A DNA stretch of 64,000 bases, from contig NZ_AP025487.1 of NCBI RefSeq assembly GCF_024347475.1, positions 2,108,001 through 2,172,000 of the forward strand. Direction: 5' to 3'. Under the pieces are notes generated by a model that was not told where the DNA came from, did no database searches, and saw only the letters and a program-made list of their open reading frames with translations. The position numbers and the translations under genes were made by a program. This document shows, in pieces, positions 47,964 to 58,635 of the stretch; position 1 is the stretch's first letter, and each line of letters opens with the position of its first letter. Source of the DNA: Vibrio fortis (GTDB taxonomy: Bacteria; Pseudomonadota; Gammaproteobacteria; Enterobacterales; Vibrionaceae).

Positions 47964-48731
47964 TCATCGCAAAAAAAGTTTTCGGTAATTTTCCGTGGTT
48001 TTTTGTGCAACCTCTTTCATTGAAATTCCCTTGAGCTGAGCGATATATGCAGCCACTTCTACCACATACGCAGGCTGATTCTGCTTTCCACGATATGGTA
48101 CTGGCGCTAGATATGGAGAATCCGTTTCAATTAGTAGCCTATCAAGGGGGATATTTTTAACCACTTCTTTCAGCTCTGTCGCCTGCCTAAAGGTTACGAT
48201 CCCGGAAATCGATATGTAAAAACCTAGCTCCATAGCAGCATCCGCGAAGGCTTGATCCTCAGTGAAACAGTGAATGACGCCACCACATTTCTCAGCACCA
48301 CCATCACGCAGAATGGCAAGTGTATCTTCACGGGCATTTCGCGTGTGAATGATCAAAGGCTTATTAAGCTCTACCGCAAGCTCAACGTGCTGCTTAAAAC
48401 GCTCTTGTTGCAGTGCAGCCGTCTCTGGCTGATAGTGGTAATCCAACCCGGTCTCACCTATGGCAACAACCTTGTCATCGCTAGCATAACGACGCATTCT
48501 TTCAAAATCGAAGTCACTCTCAACATCAAGTGGGTGAACGCCACATGATGCGTGAACATTTTCGAAAGGTGAAATCATGTCGAGCATGTTTTCAAAAGAG
48601 TCTAATGTCACGCCAACAGAAAGCAGCTGTTCAACATTGGCTTCTTTCGCCTTATTGATGACATCTTCAACGCCAGTATGTAAATCTTGATAATCCAATT
48701 TGTCTAAATGACAATGGGAGTCTACGAACAT
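47964..48731 (-). CDS. ycfH: TatD-family metal-dependent hydrolase (YcfH)
   Basis: A 255-residue TIM-barrel metal hydrolase. Metal ligands are visible in DSHCHLDKL, GETGLDYHY, IHTRNA, GVIHCF and LIETDSPYLAP. Family members act as 3'-5' DNA exonucleases or deoxyribonucleases, and the exact role of YcfH is unsettled. It overlaps holB by 10 bases and is the last gene of the fab-mltG-tmk-holB series. Confidence 0.93.
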   Translation of the reverse strand: MFVDSHCHLDKLDYQDLHTGVEDVINKAKEANVEQLLSVGVTLDSFENMLDMISPFENVHASCGVHPLDVESDFDFERMRRYASDDKVVAIGETGLDYHYQPETAALQQERFKQHVELAVELNKPLIIHTRNAREDTLAILRDGGAEKCGGVIHCFTEDQAFADAAMELGFYISISGIVTFRQATELKEVVKNIPLDRLLIETDSPYLAPVPYRGKQNQPAYVVEVAAYIAQLKGISMKEVAQKTTENYRKLFLR

Positions 48732-49687
48732 GTTTCCTCACAAGTGGCGATAAGCCAGTTCATTATCAGAAGCTCTGTGTTGAGCCCTGGGTGTTGCTTT
48801 AGTTGCTCCATAAGAATCAAGAGCTGGCCTGATGACTTATGAGCAGATTGGTACGAAAGTGTATTTGCTAAGGCTTGTGCGCTTGGCAGAAGAGATTGGC
48901 TTTGTATACCAAAATGTACCTTTTGCACATCTGAGAGCAAATGCCATAACCAACTTAACTGAACCACTGAGTCTTTCGCTATTTCAGAAGCGAATTGCAT
49001 TAAATTAAGATCATTACGCTGAACAATCTTTAAAAAGCGATCGAAGAGCTGCTTCGAAGTATCTAAATCGCCCTCTTCAACCATCGCCTTTGCCAAAAGC
49101 GGGGCATTGTCATTCAGAGCCAGAACATAATCCGGAACATCTTTGCCTAGCTCTTGCTTTAACCACTGACCACCAGCTTCTATGCTTGGTGCTGCCACGC
49201 TAAACTGCTGACAACGGCTAACAATCGTCGGCATTAGACGATGGCTATTCTGGCTCACCAATATAAAAATACACTCACTAGAAGGCTCTTCCAGCGTTTT
49301 AAGTAGTGCATTCGATGCCGATTCATTCATCGCCTCTGCTGGGCTCACAACGATAACCCGCAAACCATTTAATTGAGATGACTCTTGCGCCCAGCGATTA
49401 CTAGAGCGAATCTGGTCGACGGTAATTGCTTTGCCTTCTTTCTCTGGAGAGATGACATGAAAGTCTGGGTGGCTGCCTGATTTCATCAATTCACAGCTAT
49501 GACAAAAGCCGCAGGCTTCACTTTCGTAATTGATACACATCAACGACGACGTGAGCTGATCCACAGCTTTATCAACGCCCAAACCTAAAGGTGCATTTAC
49601 AATAGACGAATTAGGGAACCGCCCTGCTTCTAGACTCTTTTTCCACTCATTCCAAAGTGGTAATAGCCAAGGGTATAACTCGGTCAT
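48722..49687 (-). CDS. holB: DNA polymerase III delta' subunit
   Basis: Part of the clamp loader that places the beta clamp on DNA. The 321-residue AAA+ protein has the four-Cys zinc site around CINYESEACGFCHSC, the sensor-1 region (NESASNALLKTLEEPSSE) and the SRC arginine-finger motif (TIVSRCQQF). The P-loop is degenerate, as usual for delta'. It follows tmk by 7 bases, the same order as in E. coli. Confidence 0.96.
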   Translation of the reverse strand: MTELYPWLLPLWNEWKKSLEAGRFPNSSIVNAPLGLGVDKAVDQLTSSLMCINYESEACGFCHSCELMKSGSHPDFHVISPEKEGKAITVDQIRSSNRWAQESSQLNGLRVIVVSPAEAMNESASNALLKTLEEPSSECIFILVSQNSHRLMPTIVSRCQQFSVAAPSIEAGGQWLKQELGKDVPDYVLALNDNAPLLAKAMVEEGDLDTSKQLFDRFLKIVQRNDLNLMQFASEIAKDSVVQLSWLWHLLSDVQKVHFGIQSQSLLPSAQALANTLSYQSAHKSSGQLLILMEQLKQHPGLNTELLIMNWLIATCEETCS

Positions 49688-49694
49688 GTTTAAC

Positions 49695-50327
49695 CTACTG
49701 TTGCTCTAACCAAGTTGTTAGTGCTTGTTTGATATCTGCTGCTACTTGATCAATCTCTTGTTCAGCATTGATAACCAATACAGAGTCATCTTGCTCGGCA
49801 ATCTCTAAGTAGCGTTCGCGTGTACGGTCGAAGAATGAGATATCCATCTTTTCAATACGATCTAACTCACCGCGACCACGCGCACGTTCTAACCCAACAC
49901 GTGGGTCCAAATCTAAATATAGAGTTAAATCTGGCTTGAAGTCACCCAACGTTGTCTCTTTCAATGACGTCATGGTTTCGCGAGCAATCTGACGACCACC
50001 GCCTTGATAAGCTTGTGATGACATATCATGACGATCACCCAATACCCATTTTCCTTCAGTAAGAGCAGGTTTAATCACGTTCTCAACCAATTGGACACGC
50101 GCTGCATACATCAATAACAGCTCCGTCATATCTTGCAGCTTTTCGCCTTCATGCTCTTCTTTTACTAGAGAACGCATTTTTTCGGCAAGGACAGTGCCGC
50201 CCGGTTCACGAGTGTTCACGACCTCAGCAACACCCGACTCTTTCAGTGTTGCTAGGATAGCGTTGATCGCGGTGCTTTTACCTGCACCCTCTAGGCCTTC
50301 TACCGTAATAAACTTCGACTGATTCAT
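49695..50327 (-). CDS. tmk: Thymidylate kinase
   Basis: Phosphorylates dTMP to dTDP. The 210-residue enzyme has the P-loop [11 protein letters not shown], the DR motif in [17 protein letters not shown] and the lid region [12 protein letters not shown]. It sits between mltG (11-base gap) and holB. Confidence 0.98.
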   Translation of the reverse strand: MNQSKFITVEGLEGAGKSTAINAILATLKESGVAEVVNTREPGGTVLAEKMRSLVKEEHEGEKLQDMTELLLMYAARVQLVENVIKPALTEGKWVLGDRHDMSSQAYQGGGRQIARETMTSLKETTLGDFKPDLTLYLDLDPRVGLERARGRGELDRIEKMDISFFDRTRERYLEIAEQDDSVLVINAEQEIDQVAADIKQALTTWLEQQ

Positions 50328-50338
50328 AGCTGTGTTCT

Positions 50339-51355
50339 TTATTTATTCTTTCTTAATTGTTTTAAGTAAGCTCGTACTGCACGATTGTGCTCAGCCAAAC
50401 TCTTTGAAAATACATGGCCGCCAGTACCGCTTGCGACAAAGTAAAGGTAGTTACTCTGCTCTGGGTTTAAAGCCGCATTAATCGATGCTCTTCCTGCCAT
50501 CGCAATTGGCGTAGGTGGTAAACCATTAATAGTGTATGTGTTGTATGGTGTTGGTGTTCTAAGGTCTTTTTTACGAATGTTGCCATCATAGCTGTCGCCC
50601 ATTCCGTAGATAACCGTTGGATCAGTCTGCAGACGCATACGCTTATTTAGGCGGTTAATGAACACCGATGAAACACGCTCGCGCTCGGAAGCAACAGCTG
50701 TCTCTTTTTCGATAATAGACGCAAGGATAAGTGCTTCATAAGGTGATTTAAGAGGCAGCTTCTCAACACGGCTCTCCCATTCTTGATTGACTACATCCAT
50801 TAGGTCTTGATGAGCGCGTTTTAGTAAGTCTAAATCGCTAGTGCCGTAGGTGTAGTGATAAGTTTCTGCAAGGAAGAGTCCCTCAAGTTTCTTATGCTCA
50901 ACACCCAACAGTTCTGCGATCTCTTCTTCAGAGACACCCTGCAATGTCTGCTCAATAAATTCGTTTTGTTCTAACTGCTCACGCCATTCATCAAAGCGAC
51001 TCCCTTCAACAAACGTGATCGTAAACTGGTGTTCTTTTCCTTCAACCAATACTTGGAGTGCTTGATCAAGCGTTAACTCTGGCTCAAGCAAGAAAGTACC
51101 CGCTTTCACATCCACTAACTCTGGGTGAAGTTTGCGAATCAGTTTGCTGTATGGCGACGCTGTAAACAGACCTTCATTAACCAGTTGATTCAATACGCGA
51201 TGGAAACTCGCACCTGGTGCAACGGTGATCACCTGCGGCTCTTCGAGCTGAATCACTTGTTTTAGATGAACTTCAGCTTGGTTGTATACATAGAATGCTG
51301 CTGACGCTGCGATCACCAAACATAAAACGACAAAAATAGATAACTTCTTAATCAC
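50339..51355 (-). CDS. mltG: Endolytic peptidoglycan transglycosylase MltG (YceG)
   Basis: MltG cleaves nascent glycan strands and so sets strand length. The 338-residue protein has an N-terminal membrane helix ([20 protein letters not shown]), a LysM-like part and the YceG catalytic domain with its conserved Glu in [10 protein letters not shown] and [17 protein letters not shown]. The ATG overlaps the pabC stop by 4 bases. Confidence 0.97.
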   Translation of the reverse strand: MIKKLSIFVVLCLVIAASAAFYVYNQAEVHLKQVIQLEEPQVITVAPGASFHRVLNQLVNEGLFTASPYSKLIRKLHPELVDVKAGTFLLEPELTLDQALQVLVEGKEHQFTITFVEGSRFDEWREQLEQNEFIEQTLQGVSEEEIAELLGVEHKKLEGLFLAETYHYTYGTSDLDLLKRAHQDLMDVVNQEWESRVEKLPLKSPYEALILASIIEKETAVASERERVSSVFINRLNKRMRLQTDPTVIYGMGDSYDGNIRKKDLRTPTPYNTYTINGLPPTPIAMAGRASINAALNPEQSNYLYFVASGTGGHVFSKSLAEHNRAVRAYLKQLRKNK

Positions 51356-52161
51356 GAGTTTAATAGTCCTTGAAGGGTACGGGTGACATGTCCAATTTCG
51401 AACGTGGTTTCTTTAATTTTTGTAACAGGAGCAACGCTAAGGATCGAGTTAGTAATGAAGACTTCGTCGCTAGACAGCAGATGTTCTAAATCAAAACTAC
51501 CGACGACAACCTCTTTTTGCTGGCTTAACTCAAGTATCACCTGCTTTCTCATCACGCCTGCGACACCACTAGCACTAAGGTCAGGAGTGTAGATCGTCGA
51601 ACCTTTACGCCAAAACAGATTGGCCATAGAGGTTTCAATCACCTGATCATTAATATCTAGTACGATGCCATCAGCCAGTCTAGCTTCATCTAGCTCAGCC
51701 TTTATGAGGATCTGCTCAAGACGATTGTTATGTTTGTGGCCTGCGAGCAACGGAGACAAACCAAGCTTCTGCTGACAAACACCAAGTTCAACACCAGACT
51801 GCTGCCATTGAAGATAATGCGATGGATAAGCAAACGTACTAATTGTAACCACAGGTTCAAGCACGCCCATTGGGCTATAGCCACGGCCACCAGAACCACG
51901 ACTCACATGCAGCTTCACACCGCCTAGCCCCTTTTTGGGCACATAATCGAGCGCTTTCTCAAGCCATAAGCGAACTCGCTCCCAATCGAGAGGAGTAATA
52001 CGCAACGCGGCTAAGCAGGCATCAACTCGCTGTTGGTGATCATTGTAATACTGAATTTCACCATCGAGTGTCAGCATCGTGGTAAAACAACCATCGCCGT
52101 ACTGAAACGAACGATCAGTTAAGGCAACTGTTTGCTGGCTTTCTCCATCAACCCAAAACAT
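51352..52161 (-). CDS. pabC: Aminodeoxychorismate lyase
   Basis: PLP enzyme that releases pyruvate from 4-amino-4-deoxychorismate to give p-aminobenzoate for folate synthesis. The 269-residue fold-type IV protein has the opening MFWVDGESQQ, the RSFQYGDGCFTTM motif, the PLP lysine in GHKHNNRLEQIL and the SMANLFW region. I chose the ATG at 52161, with GGAG 7 bases upstream. An in-frame TTG at 52173 falls within the run of Ts of the fabF terminator. Confidence 0.94.
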   Translation of the reverse strand: MFWVDGESQQTVALTDRSFQYGDGCFTTMLTLDGEIQYYNDHQQRVDACLAALRITPLDWERVRLWLEKALDYVPKKGLGGVKLHVSRGSGGRGYSPMGVLEPVVTISTFAYPSHYLQWQQSGVELGVCQQKLGLSPLLAGHKHNNRLEQILIKAELDEARLADGIVLDINDQVIETSMANLFWRKGSTIYTPDLSASGVAGVMRKQVILELSQQKEVVVGSFDLEHLLSSDEVFITNSILSVAPVTKIKETTFEIGHVTRTLQGLLNS

Positions 52162-52170
52162 GCTTTTCTC

Positions 52171-52210
52171 CAAAAAAGAAACGGCTCAATGCTAAGCATC
52201 AAGCCGTTTA
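52171..52210 (-). terminator. Terminator after fabF, abutting the pabC start
   Basis: AAACGGCT, GATGC, a short loop, GCAT, AGCCGTTT, then CTTTTTT on the minus strand. The T run is followed at once by the pabC ribosome binding site, so pabC is expressed by read-through unless it has its own promoter. Confidence 0.8.
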
Positions 52211-52263
52211 AAAACAAGTCTATTTAATGACTATCTACGATGTTTGAGTCTTTTATAAGATGA

Positions 52264-53508
52264 TTAAATCTTTTTGAAGATCAAACAGCCGTTAGTACCA
52301 CCAAAGCCGAATGAGTTACACGCCGCATATTCCATGCCGCTAACTTCACGAGCTGTGTGTGGAACTAGGTCGATGTCTAGACCCTCTTCAGGATCGTCTA
52401 GGTTGATTGTTGGTGGAACAACTTGGTCAACCAGAGACATTGCCGTGATGATAGCTTCTGCAGAGCCCGCAGCACCCAGTAGGTGACCAGTCATAGACTT
52501 AGTCGACGAAACCAGTACTTGCTTGTAACCTGCTTCACCAAGAGCACGCTTGATGCCTTTGATCTCTGCTACGTCACCAGCTGGAGTCGATGTACCGTGT
52601 GCGTTAACATAACCGATTTGCTCACCAGTAATGCCAGCATCGCGCATCGCAGCTTCCATCGCTAGTGCACCACCAGAACCATCTTCACTTGGAGAAGTCA
52701 TGTGGTAAGCGTCACCAGACATACCGAAGCCTACAAGCTCACAGTAGATCTTAGCGCCACGAGCTTTAGCGTGTTCGTACTCTTCTAGTACCATCATGCC
52801 TGCACCATCACCAAGAACAAAACCGTCACGGCCTTTATCCCATGGGCGAGAAGCTTTTTGAGGCTCATCGTTACGAGTAGAAAGTGCTTTAGCTGCACCA
52901 AAACCACCCATACCTAGTGGTGTAGATGCTTTCTCAGCACCACCCGCTAGCATTGCGTCAGCATCGCCGTATGCAATCATACGTGCCGCGTGACCAATGT
53001 TATGTAGACCAGTCGTACACGCTGTCGAAATCGCGATGTTTGGACCACGTAGACCACGCATGATAGACATGTGACCAGCAATCATGTTTACGATGGTTGA
53101 CGGTACAAAGAATGGGCTAATTTTACGAGGGCCTTTTTCAGTCAGAGCTTGGTGACCAGCTTCGATCAAACCTAAGCCGCCGATACCAGAACCGATAGCC
53201 ACACCAATACGTGGTGCGTTCTCATCAGTAACGGTTAGACCAGAATCATCAAGTGCCTGAACACCTGCTGCGACGCCGTATTGGATGAATAGATCCATTT
53301 TACGAGCATCTTTTTTAGACATGTACTCTTCGCAGTTAAAGTCTTTAACTAGACCTGCAAAACGAGTTGAGAAATTGGTTGCATCAAAGTGCTCGATATT
53401 CACGATACCACTTTGACCAGCTAGCAGGGCTTTCCAAGAAGATTCTACAGTGTTGCCTACCGGTGACAACATACCCATGCCAGTGACAACTACACGACGC
53501 TTGGACAC
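52264..53508 (-). CDS. fabF: 3-oxoacyl-ACP synthase II
   Basis: Elongating condensing enzyme of fatty-acid synthesis, important for temperature control of unsaturation. The 414 residues (413 in E. coli) have the catalytic Cys in [13 protein letters not shown] and the two His residues in [11 protein letters not shown] and [13 protein letters not shown]. It follows acpP after a gap holding a hairpin. Confidence 0.98.
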   Translation of the reverse strand: MSKRRVVVTGMGMLSPVGNTVESSWKALLAGQSGIVNIEHFDATNFSTRFAGLVKDFNCEEYMSKKDARKMDLFIQYGVAAGVQALDDSGLTVTDENAPRIGVAIGSGIGGLGLIEAGHQALTEKGPRKISPFFVPSTIVNMIAGHMSIMRGLRGPNIAISTACTTGLHNIGHAARMIAYGDADAMLAGGAEKASTPLGMGGFGAAKALSTRNDEPQKASRPWDKGRDGFVLGDGAGMMVLEEYEHAKARGAKIYCELVGFGMSGDAYHMTSPSEDGSGGALAMEAAMRDAGITGEQIGYVNAHGTSTPAGDVAEIKGIKRALGEAGYKQVLVSSTKSMTGHLLGAAGSAEAIITAMSLVDQVVPPTINLDDPEEGLDIDLVPHTAREVSGMEYAACNSFGFGGTNGCLIFKKI

Positions 53509-53561
53509 GATTTTACACTCCGGGGATTGAAATGATTTAGGATGAGGATAGATGAGTTAGA

Positions 53562-53591
53562 TAAAACACAGGCGGTCGAGGTGACCGCCTG
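53562..53591 (-). terminator. Hairpin between acpP and fabF, terminator or attenuator
   Basis: CAGGCGGTC / GACCGCCTG, nine paired bases, five-base loop, then TGTTTTATC on the minus strand. It would let acpP be made in excess over fabF, matching the known abundance of acyl carrier protein. Confidence 0.75.
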
Positions 53592-53601
53592 GGAGAGATT
53601 A

Positions 53602-53835
53602 TTACTGAGCGCTAGTTACGTAGTCGATAGCAGCTTGAACAGTAGTAATTTTCTCAGCTTCTTCATCTGGGATTTCAGTGTCGAATTCTTCTTCTAGAGC
53701 CATTACTAGCTCAACAGTGTCTAGAGAATCAGCACCTAGGTCATCAACGAAAGAAGCTTCGTTTTTAACTTCTGCTTCGTCTACACCTAGTTGTTCAACA
53801 ATGATTTTCTTTACGCGTTCTTCGAGGTTGCTCAT
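53602..53835 (-). CDS. acpP: Acyl carrier protein
   Basis: A 77-residue acidic carrier of growing acyl chains. The phosphopantetheine Ser is in [18 protein letters not shown]. It lies between fabG and fabF, as in other Gammaproteobacteria. A 166-base gap upstream probably carries a strong promoter. Confidence 0.99.
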   Translation of the reverse strand: MSNLEERVKKIIVEQLGVDEAEVKNEASFVDDLGADSLDTVELVMALEEEFDTEIPDEEAEKITTVQAAIDYVTSAQ

Positions 53836-54001
53836 TTTTTCTTTTCCTTTACAGAGTTCGCTTTATGCGATGTTTTCCGTAGTTTATTCAATCTATTAAA
53901 AGTTGCAAGGCCAACTTTTCTGGTCAAACCACAATTTTAGCGATTTTAACCGAAATTACGTATGATTTTGACTTAAATCATGCACAAATGTTGCACACAA
54001 T

Positions 54002-54736
54002 TTACACCATGTACATACCGCCATTGACGTGAAGTGTTTCACCTGTGATATAAGCTGCCGCAGGCGACGCCAAAAATACCACAGCTTCAGCGATTTCGCG
54101 AGGGTCACCTAGACGACCTGCTGGTACATTCGCCAAAGTTGCTGCACGTTGGTCGTCATTTAGCGCTTTTGTCATGTCTGTTTCAATAAAACCAGGCGCA
54201 ACTGTGTTCACTGTCACACCACGAGAAGCAACTTCACGTGCCATAGACTTAGTGAAACCAATAACGCCAGCTTTAGCTGCAGCGTAGTTTGCTTGACCAG
54301 CGTTACCCATAGTACCAACTACAGAACCTACGTTGATGATGCGACCTTCACGCTTCTTCATCATGCCGCGCAGTACTGCTTTAGACATGCGGTAGATAGG
54401 CGTTAGGTTGGTATCGATGATGTCATTCCACTCATCGTCTTTCATGCGCATAAGTAGGTTATCGCGTGTGATACCCGCGTTGTTCACTAGGATATCAATC
54501 GCACCGAACTCATCGTTGATGGTTTTCAGTGTAGCAGCAATTGAATCAACATCTGTCACGTTCAGAGCAAGACCTTTACCGTTTTCACCAAGATACTCGC
54601 TGATCGCAGCAGCACCGTTTTCTGACGTTGCAGTACCGATAACTTTAGCACCACGCTCAACCAATAGTTCAGCGATAGCACGGCCGATACCACGGCTTGC
54701 ACCAGTTACTAGTGCAACTTTGCCTTCTAAATTCAT
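54002..54736 (-). CDS. fabG: 3-oxoacyl-ACP reductase
   Basis: NADPH-dependent short-chain reductase of fatty-acid elongation. The 244 residues show the cofactor motif TGASRGIGRAIAE, NNAG, and the catalytic Ser/Tyr/Lys in NVGSVVGTMGNAGQANYAAAK. Two adjacent ATG codons (54739, 54736) are possible starts, and I take the second, which matches the family opening MNLEGKVALV. Confidence 0.98.
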   Translation of the reverse strand: MNLEGKVALVTGASRGIGRAIAELLVERGAKVIGTATSENGAAAISEYLGENGKGLALNVTDVDSIAATLKTINDEFGAIDILVNNAGITRDNLLMRMKDDEWNDIIDTNLTPIYRMSKAVLRGMMKKREGRIINVGSVVGTMGNAGQANYAAAKAGVIGFTKSMAREVASRGVTVNTVAPGFIETDMTKALNDDQRAATLANVPAGRLGDPREIAEAVVFLASPAAAYITGETLHVNGGMYMV

Positions 54737-54756
54737 CATAACTTCTCTTTATGTCG

Positions 54757-55680
54757 TTATTTAGCAGCTTCTAGAGATGCAGCATCATTTACTGCAGCAG
54801 CTGTCATTGTTTTAACAATACGCTTAGTTAAACCCGTAAGAACTTTACCTGGGCCTAATTCTAGTAGTTTTTCTACGCCTTGCTCGTTCATCGCTTGAAC
54901 GCCTTCAGTCCAACGTACTGGGCTGTATAGTTGACGTACAAGTGCGTCTTTAATCTTCGCAGGATCAGTTTCAGCAGCTACGTCAACGTTGTTGATTACA
55001 GGCAGTGCTGGTGCGTTGAACTCAAGAGCTTCTAGAGCTACCGCTAGCTTGTCAGCGGCTGGCTTCATTAGCGCACAGTGAGATGGTACTGATACTGGTA
55101 AAGGAAGAACACGCTTAGCGCCAGCTTCTTTACATAGTGCACCCGCACGCTCTACCGCCGCTTTGTTACCTGCGATGACAACTTGGCCTGGAGAGTTGAA
55201 GTTCACTGGAGAAACGACTTCATCTTGAGCAGCTTCTTCACACGCTTTCGCAATTGATTCATCATCAAGACCGATGATTGCGTACATAGCACCTACGCCT
55301 GCAGGTACCGCTTCTTGCATCAGTTGACCACGAAGCTCAACTAGCTTGATCGCTTCTTTAAAGTCGATAACACCAGCACATACTAGTGCAGAGTACTCAC
55401 CTAGGCTGTGACCCGCTAGGTTTGCTGGTTGCTCTAGGCCTAGCTCTTGCCATACACGCCAGATAGCAACAGACGCAGCAAGTAGAGCTGGTTGAGTACG
55501 GAAAGTTTCGTTTAGGTTTTCTACAGGACCGTCTTGAACTAAAGCCCATAGGTCGTAGCCAAGCGCTTCAGAAGCTTCAGCGAATGTCTGTTTTACAACA
55601 TCATACTGCTCGCCTAGTTCAGCAAGCATACCAACAGCTTGAGAGCCTTGGCCTGGGAATACGATAGCAAACTTGCTCAT
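54757..55680 (-). CDS. fabD: Malonyl-CoA:ACP transacylase
   Basis: Transfers malonate from CoA to acyl carrier protein. The 307-residue enzyme has the opening FAIVFPGQGSQAVGML, nucleophile Ser in GHSLGEYSAL, and the catalytic His in SVPSHCALM. It is 20 bases ahead of fabG and separated from fabH by a hairpin. Confidence 0.98.
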   Translation of the reverse strand: MSKFAIVFPGQGSQAVGMLAELGEQYDVVKQTFAEASEALGYDLWALVQDGPVENLNETFRTQPALLAASVAIWRVWQELGLEQPANLAGHSLGEYSALVCAGVIDFKEAIKLVELRGQLMQEAVPAGVGAMYAIIGLDDESIAKACEEAAQDEVVSPVNFNSPGQVVIAGNKAAVERAGALCKEAGAKRVLPLPVSVPSHCALMKPAADKLAVALEALEFNAPALPVINNVDVAAETDPAKIKDALVRQLYSPVRWTEGVQAMNEQGVEKLLELGPGKVLTGLTKRIVKTMTAAAVNDAASLEAAK

Positions 55681-55697
55681 TGTAATTATCCTTTAAG

Positions 55698-55738
55698 CAA
55701 TGCAAAAAATTGAATAAGGCACATAATCTATGTGCCTT
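55698..55738 (-). terminator. Hairpin between fabH and fabD, possible attenuator
   Basis: Perfect 10-bp stem AAGGCACATA / TATGTGCCTT with a three-base loop. On the minus strand it is followed by ATTCAATTTTTTGC, so the T run is slightly displaced. Partial termination is likely. Confidence 0.6.
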
Positions 55739-55760
55739 GATTGTTCTGTCGACTTAGGGG

Positions 55761-56711
55761 TTAGAACTTAACGAGTGCTGAGCCCCAAGTGAAACCGCCA
55801 CCAAACGCTTCAAGAAGAAGAGTCTGACCACGTTTAATTCGTCCATCACGAACCGCTTCATCTAACGCAGTCGGAACCGTCGCAGCCGACGTGTTACCGT
55901 GCTTATCAAGCGTAATCACAACTTGATCAAGCGACATAGTTAGTTTCTTAGCTGTCGCAGAGATGATTCGGTAATTGGCTTGATGTGGTACTAACCAATC
56001 AAGTTCCGACTTATCCATGTTGTTCGCTGCCAGTGTATCTTTCACTAGCTTAGAAAGCTGAGTTACCGCTACTTTGAAAACTTCGTTGCCTGCCATGTGA
56101 AGCCACTTGTCAGCGTCGCCGCCGCGCTCAGGAACTTCAAGGCTTAGTAGTTCACCGTATTTACCGTCAGAGTAAATATGAGTAGACAAAATACCTGGCT
56201 CTTCGCTTGCGCCAACCACAACGGCACCTGCACCATCACCAAATAGGATGATAGTAGAGCGATCCGTTGGGTCACAAGTTTTTGATAGTGCATCAGCACC
56301 GATAACCAAAACGTTCTTACACATGCCTGACTTGATGTGTTGATCAGCGACTGATAGTGCGTAAACAAAACCAGAACATGCCGCCGCTAAGTCAAACGCT
56401 GGGCAACCTTTAATACCAAGCTTACCTTGTACCTGACATGCAGAAGAAGGGAACGTATGGCTGCTGCTGGTCGTTGCAACGATGATCAAGTCGATATCAT
56501 GTTTATCGATACCCGCCATATCAATTGCGTTTTCAGCAGCGTAGAACGCCATATCCGCTACAGTTTCATTTTCTGCAGCGATACGACGCTCTTTAATTCC
56601 TGTTCTAGCAACAATCCACTCATCGCTAGTCTCTACCATTTTCTCTAGATCTGCGTTGGTACGCACCTGAGATGGCAAGTAGCTGCCAGTACCTAATATT
56701 TTGCTATACAT
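55761..56711 (-). CDS. fabH: 3-oxoacyl-ACP synthase III
   Basis: Starts fatty-acid synthesis by condensing acetyl-CoA with malonyl-ACP. The 316-residue protein has the active-site Cys in [13 protein letters not shown] and His/Asn in VPHQANYRI and [11 protein letters not shown]. It is 5 bases after plsX. Confidence 0.98.
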   Translation of the reverse strand: MYSKILGTGSYLPSQVRTNADLEKMVETSDEWIVARTGIKERRIAAENETVADMAFYAAENAIDMAGIDKHDIDLIIVATTSSSHTFPSSACQVQGKLGIKGCPAFDLAAACSGFVYALSVADQHIKSGMCKNVLVIGADALSKTCDPTDRSTIILFGDGAGAVVVGASEEPGILSTHIYSDGKYGELLSLEVPERGGDADKWLHMAGNEVFKVAVTQLSKLVKDTLAANNMDKSELDWLVPHQANYRIISATAKKLTMSLDQVVITLDKHGNTSAATVPTALDEAVRDGRIKRGQTLLLEAFGGGFTWGSALVKF

Positions 56712-56716
56712 GAAGA

Positions 56717-57742
56717 CTAATAATGCCTCTCGAGTAAAACCGCTTCCAAACGATCGCTAATGCGGCTAGGGACTTGTCGTTTGACCTCGTGTACTGCCTC
56801 GCCAATCGCATTGACGACGGCAGGTACATCAGCACTTCCATGACTTTTAATGACAATGCCGCGCAATCCTAACAAACTTGCGCCGTTATACTGGTCGGGG
56901 TTCAAGGTTTTTAATTCAGTAAATAGCTCAGAAAACAATATTCTGGCGATCCAACCCTTTATCGTTGACGCCATGATGCGCGTTTTTAGCTTATCAATAA
57001 AGAGCTGTGCAGTGCCTTCACACGTTTTTAGGCACACATTGCCTACAAAACCATCACACACAACCACATCTGCCGCATCTTGCAGCAATTGATTTCCTTC
57101 AATATAGCCGATGAAGTTCACAGACTGGGTATTAGACAACATTTCCGCGCATCGTTTTACAAGGTCATTGCCTTTTATTTCTTCTGCGCCGATATTCAAA
57201 ATCGCGACACGTGGTGGGCGGTTTAAATGTTGTTCTGCTAATGCACTTCCCATAACAGCAAATTGAAAAAGAGAGTCTGCATCACTGGATACATTGGCAC
57301 CAAGATCCAACATCCACGTCCTACCACCAGAAGCGGTTGGCAATGCTGAAACAAGTGCTGGTCTATCAATACCGGGAAGAAGTTTCAATCGAAAACGAGA
57401 CAAAGCCATTAATGCACCGGTATTACCACCGCTGACACATGCGTCTGCTTGAGATTCTGCAACCATATCGATTGCTTCACGCATAGAGCTGCCCTGACTG
57501 TTTCGTAAGGCAAGAGAAGGCTTTTCTGAGTTTGAGATAACTCGGTCACAGTGCTGGATGCTCAAACGAGAATCAGGCTGTCGACCTAATGAAGATAATT
57601 GAGATGTGATCGCATTTCGATCACCTATGAGAATGACTTTTAGCTCTGGGAAATACGACAGTGCCTGCACGGCGGCAGGCACTGTTACACGAGGACCGAA
57701 ATCCCCGCCCATTGCATCAAGCGCAACGGTTATATTTTGCAA
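56717..57742 (-). CDS. plsX: Phosphate acyltransferase PlsX
   Basis: Makes acyl-phosphate from acyl-ACP for phospholipid synthesis. The 341 residues start [16 protein letters not shown] and include [15 protein letters not shown]. The start codon is TTG at 57742, deduced from alignment with E. coli PlsX. Its ribosome binding site (AAGG) touches the stop codon of rpmF. Confidence 0.95.
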   Translation of the reverse strand: MQNITVALDAMGGDFGPRVTVPAAVQALSYFPELKVILIGDRNAITSQLSSLGRQPDSRLSIQHCDRVISNSEKPSLALRNSQGSSMREAIDMVAESQADACVSGGNTGALMALSRFRLKLLPGIDRPALVSALPTASGGRTWMLDLGANVSSDADSLFQFAVMGSALAEQHLNRPPRVAILNIGAEEIKGNDLVKRCAEMLSNTQSVNFIGYIEGNQLLQDAADVVVCDGFVGNVCLKTCEGTAQLFIDKLKTRIMASTIKGWIARILFSELFTELKTLNPDQYNGASLLGLRGIVIKSHGSADVPAVVNAIGEAVHEVKRQVPSRISDRLEAVLLERHY

Positions 57743-57752
57743 AAGGTCAACC

Positions 57753-57923
57753 TTACTTGTTGATAACCTTTTTGCCGCGGTAGTAACCTTCCGCAGTCAC
57801 GTTGTGACGTAGGTGAGTTTCACCTGAAGTTGCGTCTACAGAAAGTGCAGCTGTAGTTAGCGCATCGTGTGAACGACGCATGCCACGCATTGAACGTGAT
57901 TTCTTGCTCTTTTGTACGGCCAT
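57753..57923 (-). CDS. rpmF: 50S ribosomal protein L32
   Basis: A 56-residue basic ribosomal protein ([19 protein letters not shown] opening, ending [11 protein letters not shown]). It lies between yceD and plsX, the conserved order, with 35 bases from yceD and 10 to plsX. Confidence 0.98.
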   Translation of the reverse strand: MAVQKSKKSRSMRGMRRSHDALTTAALSVDATSGETHLRHNVTAEGYYRGKKVINK

Positions 57924-57958
57924 TGACCCTACTCCTATGTAAATTCTTAAAGAAGCAG

Positions 57959-58486
57959 TTACTTCTTTAAGCTTTTTAAAACATCAAATGGATTCGGCTT
58001 CTTATCTTCCTCAATTTCTTCAGGAAGTTCACCAAACACCAAGTTATTTGAGTTAACGCTACAGTCCGCTTCGTCGTGCATTGCTACTTGTGGCAATCCA
58101 AGGATGAACTCGTCTTCAACTAGTTGAATCAGGTCTAACTCACCGTACTCGTTCAGATCTACCAAATCGTACTCTTCCGGTGCTTCTTCTTCACTTTTCT
58201 CATTGTAGTAAGGAGTATAAGTGAATTCGACATCGCACTCATGTGCGAAAACCTCATTACAACGTTGACACTCTAAATCGACTTCGACGTTAGCTTTACC
58301 AGAGATAACGACTAATCGTTGTTCATCAAGCCCAAATGACAATGAGACTTGCGCGTCACGTTTTACGCCTTCAGTTGCTTCGCTTAAGCGCTTGAAAAGA
58401 CTAGTTTGGATGATGCCATCTAAATCAAGTCGTTTTTGAGCGGTTCTAGCCGGATCAACTGTACGCGGTATTTTTACCTTTTGCAT
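57959..58486 (-). CDS. yceD: YceD (DUF177) family protein
   Basis: A 175-residue protein of the DUF177 family always found upstream of rpmF. It has been linked to 23S rRNA accumulation, with the mechanism unsettled. It shows the [21 protein letters not shown] core with a CxxC and an acidic C-terminal half ([21 protein letters not shown]). It is the first gene of the rpmF-fab operon and divergent from maf across about 150 bases. Confidence 0.94.
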   Translation of the reverse strand: MQKVKIPRTVDPARTAQKRLDLDGIIQTSLFKRLSEATEGVKRDAQVSLSFGLDEQRLVVISGKANVEVDLECQRCNEVFAHECDVEFTYTPYYNEKSEEEAPEEYDLVDLNEYGELDLIQLVEDEFILGLPQVAMHDEADCSVNSNNLVFGELPEEIEEDKKPNPFDVLKSLKK

Positions 58487-58635
58487 AGGGCGCGAATATT
58501 ATCTTCCAAATCGAGTTTAGTCAAAGGAAATGGCAAAAAAAGTACACTTTTTTACCTTTCCCATACAGAGCATTATGAATATCAAGATAAGTTACTATAT
58601 CCTGCATTAAATGCTTCTACGAATTGTAAATTAAA

